64,000 nt of DNA from NCBI GenBank assembly GCA_031546815.1, contig JAVBJV010000027.1, forward strand, positions 62,001 to 126,000, in the 5' to 3' direction. This document shows positions 8,099-17,718 of the stretch, piece by piece. A program made the translations under genes and the position numbers. This stretch comes from JAVBJV01 sp031546815 (GTDB lineage: Bacteria > Pseudomonadota > Alphaproteobacteria > Acetobacterales > Acetobacteraceae). Position 1 is the stretch's first letter, and each line of letters begins with the position of its first letter. The notes beneath the pieces are model-generated. The model was not told where the DNA came from. It was given only the letters and a program-made list of their open reading frames with translations, and made no database searches.

Positions 8099-8788
8099 TC
8101 AAGCACGGCGGCGGAATATCCAGTAGAATGGGATGCGGCCTTCGCGAAACGCCTTGGCTTCGTAACGTGTGGGGTACCAGTCGGCCGGGCGTTCCTGCGC
8201 ACAGGACACACGTTCGAACAGCGTCTGCGCGCCCATCACGTCCTCGACCCAGGCCTGATATACAGGATGGTCGGAGGCAATGCGCCATTCCGCACCGGGC
8301 TTCAGCAACCGAGCCATCACTTCGATGTTCGACGGATATACGAAACGCCGCTTGCTGTGCCGTGCCTTGGGCCACGGGTCAGGGAACATCAGATAGGCAC
8401 GATCCAGCGAACCTGCGGGCAGCTCTTTCAGCAGCTCGCGCGCATCGACCGGCCACAGGCGCAGATTGCCGGGCAGCGGACCGGTTTCCTCGGCCCCTTC
8501 ATCGACCAGATGCGAGAGCAGGGAACACAACCCGTTCTCGAACACTTCACTGGCGATCAGGCCCACCGTCGGGTTTGCCTTGACCAGCGCGTGCGCGTGT
8601 TCACCGCCACCGAACCCGATCTCGAGCCAGACCTGTTCAACGGGCGAAGAAAAAGCCGCGCGTGGGTTGGCGAACTGTTCGTCCGTCAACCGCAGGCGCG
8701 GCAGAGTCACATCGAGCAGCAGTTGCTGGCGTGGCCGTAGCTTGTGGCCACGCTGGCGACCGTAGAGTCGATCAGGCTGAGTCTTCAC
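8099..8788 (-). CDS. trmB: tRNA (guanine-N7-)-methyltransferase
   Basis: 229 residues, GTG start. TrmB makes m7G46 in tRNA with SAM. Seen here: WLEIGFGGGEHAHALVKANP (SAM loop, about residue 55), AYLMFPDPWPKARHSKRRFV (signature PDPWPKxRHxKRR, about 135) and the C-terminal YEAKAFREGRIPFYWIFRR. Length is normal. It begins 10 bases after the metK stop, and metK makes its cofactor. Confidence 0.95.
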   Translation of the reverse strand: MKTQPDRLYGRQRGHKLRPRQQLLLDVTLPRLRLTDEQFANPRAAFSSPVEQVWLEIGFGGGEHAHALVKANPTVGLIASEVFENGLCSLLSHLVDEGAEETGPLPGNLRLWPVDARELLKELPAGSLDRAYLMFPDPWPKARHSKRRFVYPSNIEVMARLLKPGAEWRIASDHPVYQAWVEDVMGAQTLFERVSCAQERPADWYPTRYEAKAFREGRIPFYWIFRRRA

Positions 8789-8798
8789 AACGCAGCTT

Positions 8799-9986
8799 TC
8801 AGCGACCGAACGCGGCCTTCAACTGCGGCACCAGATCCGTGCGTTCCCAGGTGAAGGTGCCCTTGTCGGCATCGGGCGCACGGCCGAAATGGCCATACGA
8901 CGATGTCGGCGCGTAGATCGGACGATTCAGGTGCAGGTGCTCACGAATGCCGCGCGGCGTCAGGTTCACCATTTCGCCCAGAATCTTGCCGAGCTTCGCT
9001 TCGTCCACGTCCTTGCCGGTGTTGTGCAGGTCCACATACAGCGACAGCGGATGAGAGACGCCAATCGCGTAGGACAGCTGCAGCGTGCAGCTGTCCGACA
9101 GACCGGCCGCCACCACGTTCTTCGCCAGATAACGGCAGACATACGCGGCCGAGCGGTCCACCTTGGTGGGGTCCTTGCCGCTGAACGCGCCGCCGCCATG
9201 CGGAGCCGCACCGCCATAGGTGTCGACGATGATCTTGCGACCCGTCAGCCCGCAGTCGCCATCCGGACCGCCGATCACGAAGTTGCCGGTCGGGTTGACG
9301 TAGAATTCCTTCTCCGGGCACATCCAGCCCTTCGGCAGCGTGTCGGTGGCGATCTGCCACAGACGGCGCTTCAGGTCGGCCTGGTTCAGACCCGCATCAT
9401 GCTGATGCGAGATCACGATCGAGGTCGCGCCCACCGGTACACCGTCGACGTAACGCAGAGTGACCTGCGACTTCGCGTCCGGCTGCAGGCCTTCGCCCAG
9501 CTTGTCGTTGTTGCGGCGCATTTCACTCAGGCGGCGCAGCAGCAGATGTGCGTAATAGATCGGCGCCGGCATCAGTTCCGGCGTTTCGCGGCAGGCATAC
9601 CCGAACATGATGCCCTGGTCGCCCGCGCCTTCGTCCTTGTTACCGGCCGCATCCACGCCCACTGCGATATCGGCAGACTGCGCATGCAGGTGGCATTCGA
9701 TCTTGGCGTGCTTCCACGAGAAGCCCTCCTGATCGTAGCCGATATCCTGCACGGCCATGCGGGCCAGGTGGGCCAGATATTCAGCCGTGATATGTTCCGG
9801 CCCACGCACTTCGCCAGCCAGCACGATGCGGTTGGTGGTAACCAGAGTTTCACAGGCAACGCGTGCGTACGGATCGGCCGCCAGATACGCATCGACAACG
9901 GTGTCGCTGATACGATCGGCTACTTTATCGGGATGACCTTCCGAAACGGATTCGGAAGTGAAAAGGAACTCGCCCTTGTCGCGCAT
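8799..9986 (-). CDS. metK: S-adenosylmethionine synthase
   Basis: 395 residues. MetK joins ATP and methionine to give SAM. Signatures: LFTSESVSEGHPDKVADRISD at the N terminus, GAGDQGIMFGYACRET near 120, DCGLTGRKIIVDTYGG, and GGGAFSGKDPTKVDRSAAY (P-loop-like). ATG 9986 gives the usual N terminus; a GAGG lies about 14 bases upstream, somewhat far, so the start could be slightly different. The 133 bases between dapB and metK contain a run of C (minus strand) and a short stem, but no riboswitch I can recognise. Confidence 0.96.
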   Translation of the reverse strand: MRDKGEFLFTSESVSEGHPDKVADRISDTVVDAYLAADPYARVACETLVTTNRIVLAGEVRGPEHITAEYLAHLARMAVQDIGYDQEGFSWKHAKIECHLHAQSADIAVGVDAAGNKDEGAGDQGIMFGYACRETPELMPAPIYYAHLLLRRLSEMRRNNDKLGEGLQPDAKSQVTLRYVDGVPVGATSIVISHQHDAGLNQADLKRRLWQIATDTLPKGWMCPEKEFYVNPTGNFVIGGPDGDCGLTGRKIIVDTYGGAAPHGGGAFSGKDPTKVDRSAAYVCRYLAKNVVAAGLSDSCTLQLSYAIGVSHPLSLYVDLHNTGKDVDEAKLGKILGEMVNLTPRGIREHLHLNRPIYAPTSSYGHFGRAPDADKGTFTWERTDLVPQLKAAFGR

Positions 9987-10119
9987 GGCGTGATTCAGCC
10001 TCTTGTCGCGGGGTGGTCCGGCTGGCCCGGCCGCCACCCCCGCACATACGGCAGGGGCGGGCGCTGTGTGGCCGAAACCCCGGGGGGGGTCAAGGTTTCA
10101 CGCACCAAAAAGGCGCGGA

Positions 10120-10896
10120 TTACCGCATGCCAAGTACATCGCGCATATCGTAGAGACCCGGCTTGCGTCCGGCCAGCCACTGCGCGGCCCGCACCGCACC
10201 GGTCGCAAACACCCGGCGGTCAAAGGCGCGATGCGTCAGGGCAATATGTTCGGTGCCGCTGGCGAACAGCAGCGTGTGCTCGCCCACCACCTGCCCGCCG
10301 CGCATGGCAGCAAAGCCGATCGCGCCGGGCTTGCGCGCCCCGGTATGCCCGTCGCGTCCCGATTCCTTCACGTCCTCGAGCGTCACGCCGCGCCCCTTGG
10401 CCACCGCGCGCCCCAGCCCGATCGCTGTGCCGGACGGTGCATCGATCTTCTGGCGGTGATGCATTTCGACGATTTCGGCGTCGTATTGTACAGGGGACAG
10501 CACCGCCCCCATCTGTTCGGCCAGCGCCAGCACCAGATTGACCCCCGGCGCGTAGTTGGACGCATAGACGATCGCAATCTGCCGGGCGGCCTGCTCCAGT
10601 GCGGCTTCGTCCGCCAGGGACAGCCCGGATGTGCCCATCACCAGCGGCTTCCCCGCCGCCACTGCCGCCGCAATGTGGCCGGCCGACGCCTGCGCCGTGG
10701 TAAAGTCGATCACCACATCGGATGCGGTAAACAGCGCCGCCATGTCGGGAAACAGCACCACACCCTCGGGCGTCGCCCCCTGCGACCCGGGGCGCATCGT
10801 ACCGCCAGAGACCGACGCTCCGGCCGCCAGACTCTCCTCGGCCAGCAGACGGCCCATACGGCCCGCAATCCCCGGAATTCCTACTCGAAGCGTCAT
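10120..10896 (-). CDS. dapB: 4-hydroxy-tetrahydrodipicolinate reductase
   Basis: 258 residues. DapB reduces 4-hydroxy-tetrahydrodipicolinate with NAD(P)H in lysine and diaminopimelate synthesis. The N-terminal VGIPGIAGRMGRLL is the nucleotide loop; DVVIDFTTAQ and VMGTSGLS follow, and the signature EMHHRQKIDAPSGTA (about 145-159) carries the catalytic His and Lys. The start at 10896 has GGAG 10 bases upstream. It heads a minus-strand series with metK and trmB. In many relatives dapB lies next to dnaJ; here it is about 40 kb away. Confidence 0.95.
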   Translation of the reverse strand: MTLRVGIPGIAGRMGRLLAEESLAAGASVSGGTMRPGSQGATPEGVVLFPDMAALFTASDVVIDFTTAQASAGHIAAAVAAGKPLVMGTSGLSLADEAALEQAARQIAIVYASNYAPGVNLVLALAEQMGAVLSPVQYDAEIVEMHHRQKIDAPSGTAIGLGRAVAKGRGVTLEDVKESGRDGHTGARKPGAIGFAAMRGGQVVGEHTLLFASGTEHIALTHRAFDRRVFATGAVRAAQWLAGRKPGLYDMRDVLGMR

Positions 10897-11161
10897 CTGC
10901 GTTTCTCCGTTCAAGGGGCCATTCACTACACAACCGGGCAGGCCCACTCAACGGAGCACGTTAAGTAGCGCCATTTTTGCCATTTTCAATTTGTTGGCTT
11001 AATATAAGCCGTGAATAGTCGGGGTGGTGAATAAGTTGAGTCTGGCTCGCACATACAAGCAAAACACAACTCGCCACAATTTTGCGTGCCGTGCGGATAG
11101 CATTCGCATACGGAATGGAAATAATAATTCGTTTCGAATTCAGAAAAATTATGCCGGCAGA
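10897..11161. promoter_or_regulatory. Leader region before nosR, with GGCTTA-ATA-TAAGCC inverted repeat (10996-11010)
   Basis: This A+T-rich stretch separates dapB from the well-conserved part of nosR. It contains a perfect 6-bp inverted repeat with a 3-bp spacer at 10996-11010, suitable as an operator half-site pair or a small hairpin. I looked for the FNR/NNR consensus TTGAT-N4-ATCAA expected for denitrification genes and saw none. The first codons of the longest nosR frame (11024-11161) lie in this region and may be untranslated leader. Confidence 0.4.
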
Positions 11162-13447
11162 TTGGCCAGCCTTAAAAATATATACTCAAAATGCATTTTT
11201 TTATTAGTATTTTGCATTTTCTCTTCTTTCTTTTTACTATCCGACGCTCGCGCGCAACAGGCCCGTCTTGCTGAATTCCTACCCCAAGCCACTCCCGCCA
11301 GCCTGTTCGAGGGTGCAACCCGGTTCGGCCCCATCGAGGGGACGCCCCCGCTCGCCCCGGTTTACCGGGATCGGGAATTGCTGGGCTATGCCTATCTGAA
11401 TACCGACGTCACCAACGCCATCGGGTATTCCGGCAAACCGATCCATATGCTGGTCGGCATCACGCCGCAGGGGATCGTCCGCGCCGTCAAGCTGGTCGCG
11501 CATTCCGAACCGATCGTGCTGATCGGTATTCCGGAACAGAAGGTCGCCGATTCGATGAATGCGCTGATCGGGCGCAACATGACGGCGGTCTCCAACGGGC
11601 AGGAACGCCCGCCGGAGGTCGATATCGTCAGCGGCGCCACGGTGACCGTGCTGGTGATGGGCGACAGCGTGATCCGCTCCGCCGTTCGCCTGATCCGCAC
11701 CGGCCGCCTGTCGCCCGACGGTGCCCAGCCCGTGGCACAGGCTGCCCCACGCGTCGTCCGCAACGTCGACATGCAGCGCAGCGATGTACGCAGCTGGGAC
11801 GATCTGGTCGGCGACGGCTCGATCCGCCGCCTGAGCCTGACCGTAGCCGAAGTCACCCAGGCCTATGCACAGGCTGGCACCCCCGGTGGTACGATTGCCG
11901 CCGAACGACCCGAAACCGACAATCCGGCCGACACCTTCATCAACATGTACGTCGCCCCGGTCAGTGTGCCGACCATCGGCCGCAGCCTGCTGGGCGAAGA
12001 AGGCTACGCCCGCCTGCGCAGCCGGATCGGCCCGAATCAGCAGGCGATGATCATCGCCGGTGAAGGCGCGTATTCGTTCAAGGGTTCGGGCTATGTGCGC
12101 GGTGGGATCTTCGACCGCATCGAACTTCTGCAGGATGGCTCCAGCCTGCGCTTCCACGACCGCGACCACACCCGTCTGGGCGCGCTGGAAGCAGCTGGTG
12201 TACCGCATTTCCCGGAAATCGCGCTGTATGTGGTGCCGGATAATTTCACGCTCGACCTGACCAGCCCGTGGCAGATCCAGCTGCTGGTGCAGCGTGCGAT
12301 CAGCGCGCGCGACAAGGCGTTCCTGACCTACGATCTGGAATACACGCTGCCCGACCAGTATCTGACTGCGCCGCCGGTTGCTGCACCTGTTGCAGCGGCT
12401 GCTGCCAGCGCCGATCTGCCGGATGTGATGGGCAAGCCGCTGTGGCAGATGGCGTGGGAACTGAAGACCACCTCGGTCATCATCACCGCCGTCGCGCTGC
12501 TGGTGCTGACCGCGATCTTCTTCTTCCAGGATATTCTGGTCAAATATCCGCGCGTGTTCCGCTGGGTGCGCCGCGCCTATCTGCTGTTTGCGCTGGTCTG
12601 GCTGGGCTGGATTGCCAATACGCAGCTTTCGGTCGTGAACGTGTTCGCATTTACCAACGCGCTGATCACCGGGTTCAAGTGGGAAACCTTCCTGGCCGAT
12701 CCGCTGGTGTTCATCCTGTGGTGCTCAGTCGCGGCCAGCCTGCTGTTCTGGGGCCGTGGCGCGTTCTGCGGCTGGCTGTGCCCGTTCGGCGCGCTGCAGG
12801 AATTGCTGAACAACATCGCCCAGGCCGTGAAGATCCCGCAGGTGCGCATGCCCTGGGGTCTGCACGAACGCCTGTGGCCGGTGAAATACATGCTGTTCAT
12901 GGGCCTGTTCGCCCTGTCGATCTACGACATCGCGCTGGCCGAACACTATGCCGAAGTCGAACCCTTCAAGACCGCGATCATCCTGAAATTCGCGCGCGAA
13001 TGGCCGTTCGTGATCTATGCGCTGCTCCTGCTGTCGCTGGGGCTGGTGATCGAACGTTTCTTCTGCCGGTATCTGTGCCCGCTGGGGGCCGCGCTTGCCA
13101 TCCCCGGCCGTCTGCGCATGTTCGAATGGCTGAAGCGCTGGCCCGAATGCGGCTCGCCCTGTCATCGCTGCGCCAAGGAATGCCCGGTGCAGTCGATTCA
13201 TCCGGAAGGTCATATCAACGTCAATGAATGCATCTACTGCATGAATTGTCAGGAACTGTATCACGACGATCATCGCTGCCCGCCCATGATCCAGAAGCGC
13301 CTGCTGCGGGAACGCCGGGCAAAGCTGAGCATGCCTGCCGACCATTCGGACGCGGCTGCGGGCAGCAACAAACCAATCATCACACGGAACGGAAAAACCA
13401 TCGATGCGGGCAATGCACCCTCACCGATTCCGTCACCGAGTACCTAG
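11024..13447 (+). CDS. nosR: NosR, membrane flavo-iron-sulfur protein for N2O reduction
   Basis: Up to 807 residues from GTG 11024; TTG 11162 would give about 761 residues starting directly at the signal peptide (KCIFLLVFCIFSSFFLL...ARA/Q) and fits the family better, so the start is uncertain. Then follow a periplasmic FMN-binding domain (SGATVTVLVM holds the expected flavinylation S-G-A-T), membrane helices, two CxxxCP motifs (CGWLCPFG, CRYLCPLG) and a C-terminal ferredoxin-like region (CHRCAKECP, CIYCMNC). NosR passes electrons from the quinol pool to NosZ and is needed for nosZ expression. Its FMN is attached by NosX, encoded at the end of this cluster. The first 250 bases are unusually A+T-rich. 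Confidence 0.95.
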   Translation: MVNKLSLARTYKQNTTRHNFACRADSIRIRNGNNNSFRIQKNYAGRLASLKNIYSKCIFLLVFCIFSSFFLLSDARAQQARLAEFLPQATPASLFEGATRFGPIEGTPPLAPVYRDRELLGYAYLNTDVTNAIGYSGKPIHMLVGITPQGIVRAVKLVAHSEPIVLIGIPEQKVADSMNALIGRNMTAVSNGQERPPEVDIVSGATVTVLVMGDSVIRSAVRLIRTGRLSPDGAQPVAQAAPRVVRNVDMQRSDVRSWDDLVGDGSIRRLSLTVAEVTQAYAQAGTPGGTIAAERPETDNPADTFINMYVAPVSVPTIGRSLLGEEGYARLRSRIGPNQQAMIIAGEGAYSFKGSGYVRGGIFDRIELLQDGSSLRFHDRDHTRLGALEAAGVPHFPEIALYVVPDNFTLDLTSPWQIQLLVQRAISARDKAFLTYDLEYTLPDQYLTAPPVAAPVAAAAASADLPDVMGKPLWQMAWELKTTSVIITAVALLVLTAIFFFQDILVKYPRVFRWVRRAYLLFALVWLGWIANTQLSVVNVFAFTNALITGFKWETFLADPLVFILWCSVAASLLFWGRGAFCGWLCPFGALQELLNNIAQAVKIPQVRMPWGLHERLWPVKYMLFMGLFALSIYDIALAEHYAEVEPFKTAIILKFAREWPFVIYALLLLSLGLVIERFFCRYLCPLGAALAIPGRLRMFEWLKRWPECGSPCHRCAKECPVQSIHPEGHINVNECIYCMNCQELYHDDHRCPPMIQKRLLRERRAKLSMPADHSDAAAGSNKPIITRNGKTIDAGNAPSPIPSPST

Positions 13448-13466
13448 TGCGAAGGAGGCACTGACG

Positions 13467-15407
13467 ATGAAACACGATGACGAACAGATCAATGTAGGAC
13501 GGCGTGGCATGCTCGGCTCCGCGGCCACTGTGGCCGTGGCCGGTGCAGCTGTCGGTGCAGCAGGCACGGCGGGCGTTGTTGCGTTGGGTAATGGCGTGAC
13601 GCCAGCCAACGCACAGACCCCCGCCCCCGCAGCTTCGCGCAACAGCGCCGAAGTGAAGCCGGGCGAGCTCGACGAATACTACACCTTCTTCTCGAGCGGC
13701 CAGTCGGGCGAACTGCGTATCGTGGGCCTGCCCTCGATGCGCGAACTGATGCGCGTGCCGGTGTTCAACCGTTGCAGCGCGACGGGCTGGGGCCAGACGA
13801 ACGAAAGCCTGAAGATCCTGACCGAAGGTCTGCAGCCGCAGTCGAAAGAACTGCTGGCGAAGATGGGCCAGAAGACGTTCACGAACGGCGACCTGCATCA
13901 CCCGCACATGTCGTTCACCGACGGCACGTACGACGGCCGTTACATTTTCATGAACGACAAGGCGAACACCCGCGTAGCCCGCGTTCGCGGCGACGTGATG
14001 AAATGCGACAAGATCGTTCAGATCCCGAACGCCCACGCCATTCATGGCCTGCGCGTGCAGAAGTTCCCGCGCACCGGCTATGTGTTCGCGAACGGTGAAG
14101 AACGCGTGCCGCTGCAGAACGACGGCAAGACGATGGAAGACAAATCCACGTATCGCGCCATCTTCACTGCGCTGAACGGCGACACGATGGAAATCGCCTG
14201 GCAGGTGATCGTCGACGGTAACCTCGACAACACCGACGCCGACTACCAGGGCAAGTACGCGTTCTCGACGTGCTACAACTCGGAAGAAGGCGTGACGCTG
14301 GAAGAAACGATGGCGAAGGACCAGGATTGGGTCGTCGTCTTCAACCTGAAGCGCATTGAAGAAGCAATCGCCAAGGGCAACTTCCAGACCATCAACGGCG
14401 CCAAGGTTGTCGACGGCCGCAAGGGCTCGCCCTTTACCCGTTACATCCCGGTTGCCAACAGCCCGCACGGCATCAACACCGCGCCCGACGGCATCCACGT
14501 GGTTGCCAACGGCAAGCTGTCGCCAACCGTCACCGTGTTCGACGTGCGCAAGTTCGACGACATGTTCGACGACAAGATCAAGCCGCGTGACACTGTTGTC
14601 GCCGAACCCGAACTGGGCCTTGGCCCGCTACACACCGCGTTCGACGGCAAGGGCAACTGCTACACCACGCTGTTCATCGACAGCCAGGTCTGCAAGTGGA
14701 ACATGGACAAGGCGATCCAGGCGTTCAAAGGCGAACGCGTTGACCCGATCATGCAGAAGCTCGACGTGCATTATCAGCCGGGCCACAACCACACCTCGAT
14801 GGGCCAGACGAAGGCCGCCGATGGCAAGTGGCTGCTGTCGCTGAACAAGTTCTCGAAGGACCGCTATCTGAACGTCGGCCCGCTGAAGCCCGAAAACGAT
14901 CAGCTGATCGACATCTCGGGCGACCGCATGGTCATCGTGCACGACAGCCCGAGCTTCGCCGAACCGCATGACGCGACCATCGTCCACCGCTCGAAGGTGA
15001 ACCCGGTCAGCGTCTGGAAGCGTGACGACCCGATGTTCGCCGATGCCGTGAAGCAGGCAGCTGCCGACGGCGTAAATCTGGAACAGGACTCGAAGGTCAT
15101 CCGCGACGGCAACAAGGTGCGCGTCTATATGACAACCACCGCGCCAAAGTTCGGCCTGGATCACTTCGAAGTGAACCAGGACGACGAAGTGACGGTGATC
15201 GTCACCAACATCGACAGCACCGAAGATCTGACGCACGGCTTCTCGGTCGTGAACTACGGTATCTCGATGGAAGTCGGCCCGATGGCGACCGCGTCGATCA
15301 CCTTCAAGGCGTCGACACCGGGTCTCTACTGGTACTATTGCAACTGGTTCTGCCATGCGATGCACATGGAAATGACCGGTCGCATGATGGTCAAGCCGCG
15401 TGCATAA
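13467..15407 (+). CDS. nosZ: Nitrous-oxide reductase, clade I (Tat-exported)
   Basis: 646 residues. NosZ reduces N2O to N2 in the periplasm using the CuZ and CuA copper centres. The N terminus has a twin-arginine signal (VGRRGMLGSAATVAVAG), typical of clade I. CuZ histidines include DLHHPH at residues 142-147 and EPHD near 495. CuA ligands form a perfect C-x3-C-x3-H-x2-M set: Cys625, Cys629, His633, Met636. ATG 13467 is fixed by a strong GAAGGAGG 9 bases upstream; an upstream in-frame ATG lies in the nosR tail. NosR ends about 20 bases before it. Confidence 0.98.
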   Translation: MKHDDEQINVGRRGMLGSAATVAVAGAAVGAAGTAGVVALGNGVTPANAQTPAPAASRNSAEVKPGELDEYYTFFSSGQSGELRIVGLPSMRELMRVPVFNRCSATGWGQTNESLKILTEGLQPQSKELLAKMGQKTFTNGDLHHPHMSFTDGTYDGRYIFMNDKANTRVARVRGDVMKCDKIVQIPNAHAIHGLRVQKFPRTGYVFANGEERVPLQNDGKTMEDKSTYRAIFTALNGDTMEIAWQVIVDGNLDNTDADYQGKYAFSTCYNSEEGVTLEETMAKDQDWVVVFNLKRIEEAIAKGNFQTINGAKVVDGRKGSPFTRYIPVANSPHGINTAPDGIHVVANGKLSPTVTVFDVRKFDDMFDDKIKPRDTVVAEPELGLGPLHTAFDGKGNCYTTLFIDSQVCKWNMDKAIQAFKGERVDPIMQKLDVHYQPGHNHTSMGQTKAADGKWLLSLNKFSKDRYLNVGPLKPENDQLIDISGDRMVIVHDSPSFAEPHDATIVHRSKVNPVSVWKRDDPMFADAVKQAAADGVNLEQDSKVIRDGNKVRVYMTTTAPKFGLDHFEVNQDDEVTVIVTNIDSTEDLTHGFSVVNYGISMEVGPMATASITFKASTPGLYWYYCNWFCHAMHMEMTGRMMVKPRA

Positions 15408-15409
15408 AC

Positions 15410-16816
15410 GTGCGCTGTAAGATCAAATTGACTGGACTGATGCCGGCGGTGGTTATCACCGCCGGCATACTCGTATCTCAGGGGGCGGTTGCATTACCGC
15501 GTGACCTCCTCCCGGGAGACGATTTGCAGACCGCCATCAGCCAGGCGAGTGCAGGCGATGTCCTGCGTCTGGCACCCGGAATTTATCAGGGCCCGTTCCT
15601 GATCGACCAGTCCGTCACCATCGAAGGCAGCCCCGGCACCACACTGCGTGGCAACGGCGAAGGCAGCGCGATCACCATCACGGCGCCGAACGCGACCGTG
15701 CGCGGCGTCACCATCGAAGGTTCGGGCCGCGACGCGTCCAACATGGATGCCGGTGTTTTCCTGATGCAGAGCGCCAATGGCGCCGTCGTGGAACACAGCA
15801 ACCTCCTGGACAACCTGTTCGGCGTTTACGTGTACGGCACGCCCGACGCACAGATCCGCCACAACAACATCATCGGGATAAGCGAAGGCCGTGTGAGCGA
15901 GGCCGGCAACGGCGTGTCGCTGTGGAACGCACCGGGCACCGTGATTTCCGATAACAATTTCCGCTATGGCCGCGACGGCATTTTCACCACCACCAGCCGC
16001 CGCAACGTCTTTGCGCGCAACCGGTTCCAGAATGTCCGCTTCGCCGTGCATTACATGTACACGAACGACAGCGAAGTCAGCGACAACGTGTCGATCGGCA
16101 ACGGCGTCGGCTATGCGATCATGCATTCGGACCGGCTGATCATCCGTGGCAATATCTCGGACAACGACCGCGATCACGGGCTGCTGTTCAATTACGCCAA
16201 CAAGTCCGAGATCAGCGGCAATCTGGTGATCGGGCATCTGCAATCCGCCGATCGCTGGCTGGGCATCAACATGCAATCAGGCGGCGAGCACGGCGTTCCG
16301 GCATCCAGCACCGAAGTCACCGGCGACATGCGCATCGCGCCCGACAAATGCGTGTTCATCTACAACGCCAACGGCAACGTGTTCCGCGACAACTGGTTTC
16401 AGGGCTGCGAGATCGGCATCCACTTCACCGCCGGGTCCGAGGGTAATGCACTCAGCGGCAATGCCTTCATCAACAACCGCACGCAGGTGAAGTATGTCGG
16501 CCGGCGCTTTCTGGAATGGTCGGATAACGGCCGCGGCAATTACTGGAGCGACAACACCGCCTTCGACCTGAACGGCGACGGTATTGCCGACACCGCGTAT
16601 CGCCCCAACAATCTGGCCGACCGCGTATTGTGGAGCACCCCGCAGGCCAAGGTGCTGATGAACAGCCCCGCCGTGCAGATTATCCGCTGGTCGCAGTCGC
16701 AATTCCCGGCGCTGGACCCAGGCGGCGTGGTAGACAGCCACCCGCTACTCAACCCGCCGCCCCGCCCCGTCATGCCTGCCCCACCCGAAACGCCACAAAG
16801 CGAGTCTGCCCGATGA
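15410..16816 (+). CDS. nosD: NosD, periplasmic copper-site maturation protein
   Basis: About 468 residues from GTG 15410, two bases after the nosZ stop; ATG 15440 is an alternative, but the GTG start gives a proper signal peptide (MRCKIKLTG, hydrophobic core, cleavage at GAVA/LP). The rest is a right-handed beta-helix with repeated parallel strands (N-x-F/I and G-x-Y/V repeats, CASH domain). NosD works with the NosFY ABC transporter in assembling the CuZ site of NosZ. The stop overlaps the nosF start (ATGA). Confidence 0.95.
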   Translation: MRCKIKLTGLMPAVVITAGILVSQGAVALPRDLLPGDDLQTAISQASAGDVLRLAPGIYQGPFLIDQSVTIEGSPGTTLRGNGEGSAITITAPNATVRGVTIEGSGRDASNMDAGVFLMQSANGAVVEHSNLLDNLFGVYVYGTPDAQIRHNNIIGISEGRVSEAGNGVSLWNAPGTVISDNNFRYGRDGIFTTTSRRNVFARNRFQNVRFAVHYMYTNDSEVSDNVSIGNGVGYAIMHSDRLIIRGNISDNDRDHGLLFNYANKSEISGNLVIGHLQSADRWLGINMQSGGEHGVPASSTEVTGDMRIAPDKCVFIYNANGNVFRDNWFQGCEIGIHFTAGSEGNALSGNAFINNRTQVKYVGRRFLEWSDNGRGNYWSDNTAFDLNGDGIADTAYRPNNLADRVLWSTPQAKVLMNSPAVQIIRWSQSQFPALDPGGVVDSHPLLNPPPRPVMPAPPETPQSESAR

Positions 16817-17718
16817 CCGCCACCACCATCCAGATAGACGGCGTGAGCAAGCGCTTCGGCAATTTCAATGCCGTGCGTAATGTCTCGCTGACGTTGCCCG
16901 CCGGAGAGACCGTGGCGCTGGTCGGCCATAACGGCGCAGGCAAGACCACGCTGATGAAGATGATGCTGGGCCTGATCCGCCCGACCGAAGGCACCGTGCA
17001 TGTGCTGGGCGAAGACCCGGCATCCGGCAAGTTCGCGGCGCGTACACAGCTTGGCTACCTGCCCGAGACCGTGGCGTTCAATGCCGCGCTCACCGGGCGC
17101 GAGACCATAGCGTTTTATGCCTCGCTGAAAAGACAATCCTCGGCGCGTGGTTACAAGCTGCTGGAACGTGTGGGGCTGGGCGCTGCGGTGCACCGGCGCG
17201 TCGGCACGTATTCCAAGGGGATGCGCCAGCGCCTGGGCCTTGCACAGGCGCTGCTGGGCGAACCGCGCGTGATGCTGCTCGACGAACCGACCACTGGTCT
17301 GGACCCCGCCCTGCGGCAGAGTTTTTACGAGCTTGTCCGCGACCTGCGCGATGCGGGAGCCACCGTGCTGCTGTCGTCGCACGCGCTGACCGAACTGGAA
17401 GAACGCACGGATCGCGTGGTCATCATGAATCGCGGCCTGATGGTCGCCAACGGCACGATCGAGGATCTGCGCAACATCGCGCGCCTGCCGGTGCGCATCC
17501 GCGTGAGCGTCGACGATCTGTCGAAACTGCCCGACTGGATCCAGAAGGCCGAACGCCTCAACAATCACAGCGTTGAATTCAACGTCACACACGAGAACAA
17601 GATCGCTGCCGTGCAACACGCCACGGTCATCCCGGGGTTGCGCGATCTGGACATGGTGCCGCCGACGCTCGACGATCTGTACGCCCATTTTCTACTGACC
17701 CAGGATGAAGCCGCATGA
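16813..17718 (+). CDS. nosF: NosF, ABC transporter ATP-binding protein for CuZ assembly
   Basis: 301 residues. Walker A GHNGAGKTTLMKMM (about 38-51), signature YSKGMRQRLGLAQALL, Walker B VMLLDEPTTGLDP and switch SSHAL are all intact. NosF drives the NosY permease, which with NosD supplies sulfur or a related component for the CuZ cluster of NosZ. ATGA overlaps at both ends (nosD and nosY) point to translational coupling. A C-terminal domain of about 80 residues follows the NBD, as in known NosF. Confidence 0.96.
   Translation: MTATTIQIDGVSKRFGNFNAVRNVSLTLPAGETVALVGHNGAGKTTLMKMMLGLIRPTEGTVHVLGEDPASGKFAARTQLGYLPETVAFNAALTGRETIAFYASLKRQSSARGYKLLERVGLGAAVHRRVGTYSKGMRQRLGLAQALLGEPRVMLLDEPTTGLDPALRQSFYELVRDLRDAGATVLLSSHALTELEERTDRVVIMNRGLMVANGTIEDLRNIARLPVRIRVSVDDLSKLPDWIQKAERLNNHSVEFNVTHENKIAAVQHATVIPGLRDLDMVPPTLDDLYAHFLLTQDEAA

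Noticed and set aside
6757..8583. 608-codon plus-strand frame opposite nemA and trmB
   Set aside because: Crosses two well-supported genes; no domain pattern; shadow frame.
9987..10119. SAM or SAH riboswitch in the metK leader
   Set aside because: The C-run and a 6-bp stem (GAAACC/GGTTTC on the minus strand) do not give the conserved cores of known SAM/SAH classes; cannot be supported.
10940..11160. FNR/NNR box upstream of nosR
   Set aside because: Searched for TTGAT-N4-ATCAA; only weak partial matches, not reported as a site.
13380..14498. Long open frame (372 codons) on the minus strand opposite nosZ
   Set aside because: Composition dominated by Val, Arg, His and Ala, with no family pattern; it is a typical shadow of G+C-rich coding DNA.
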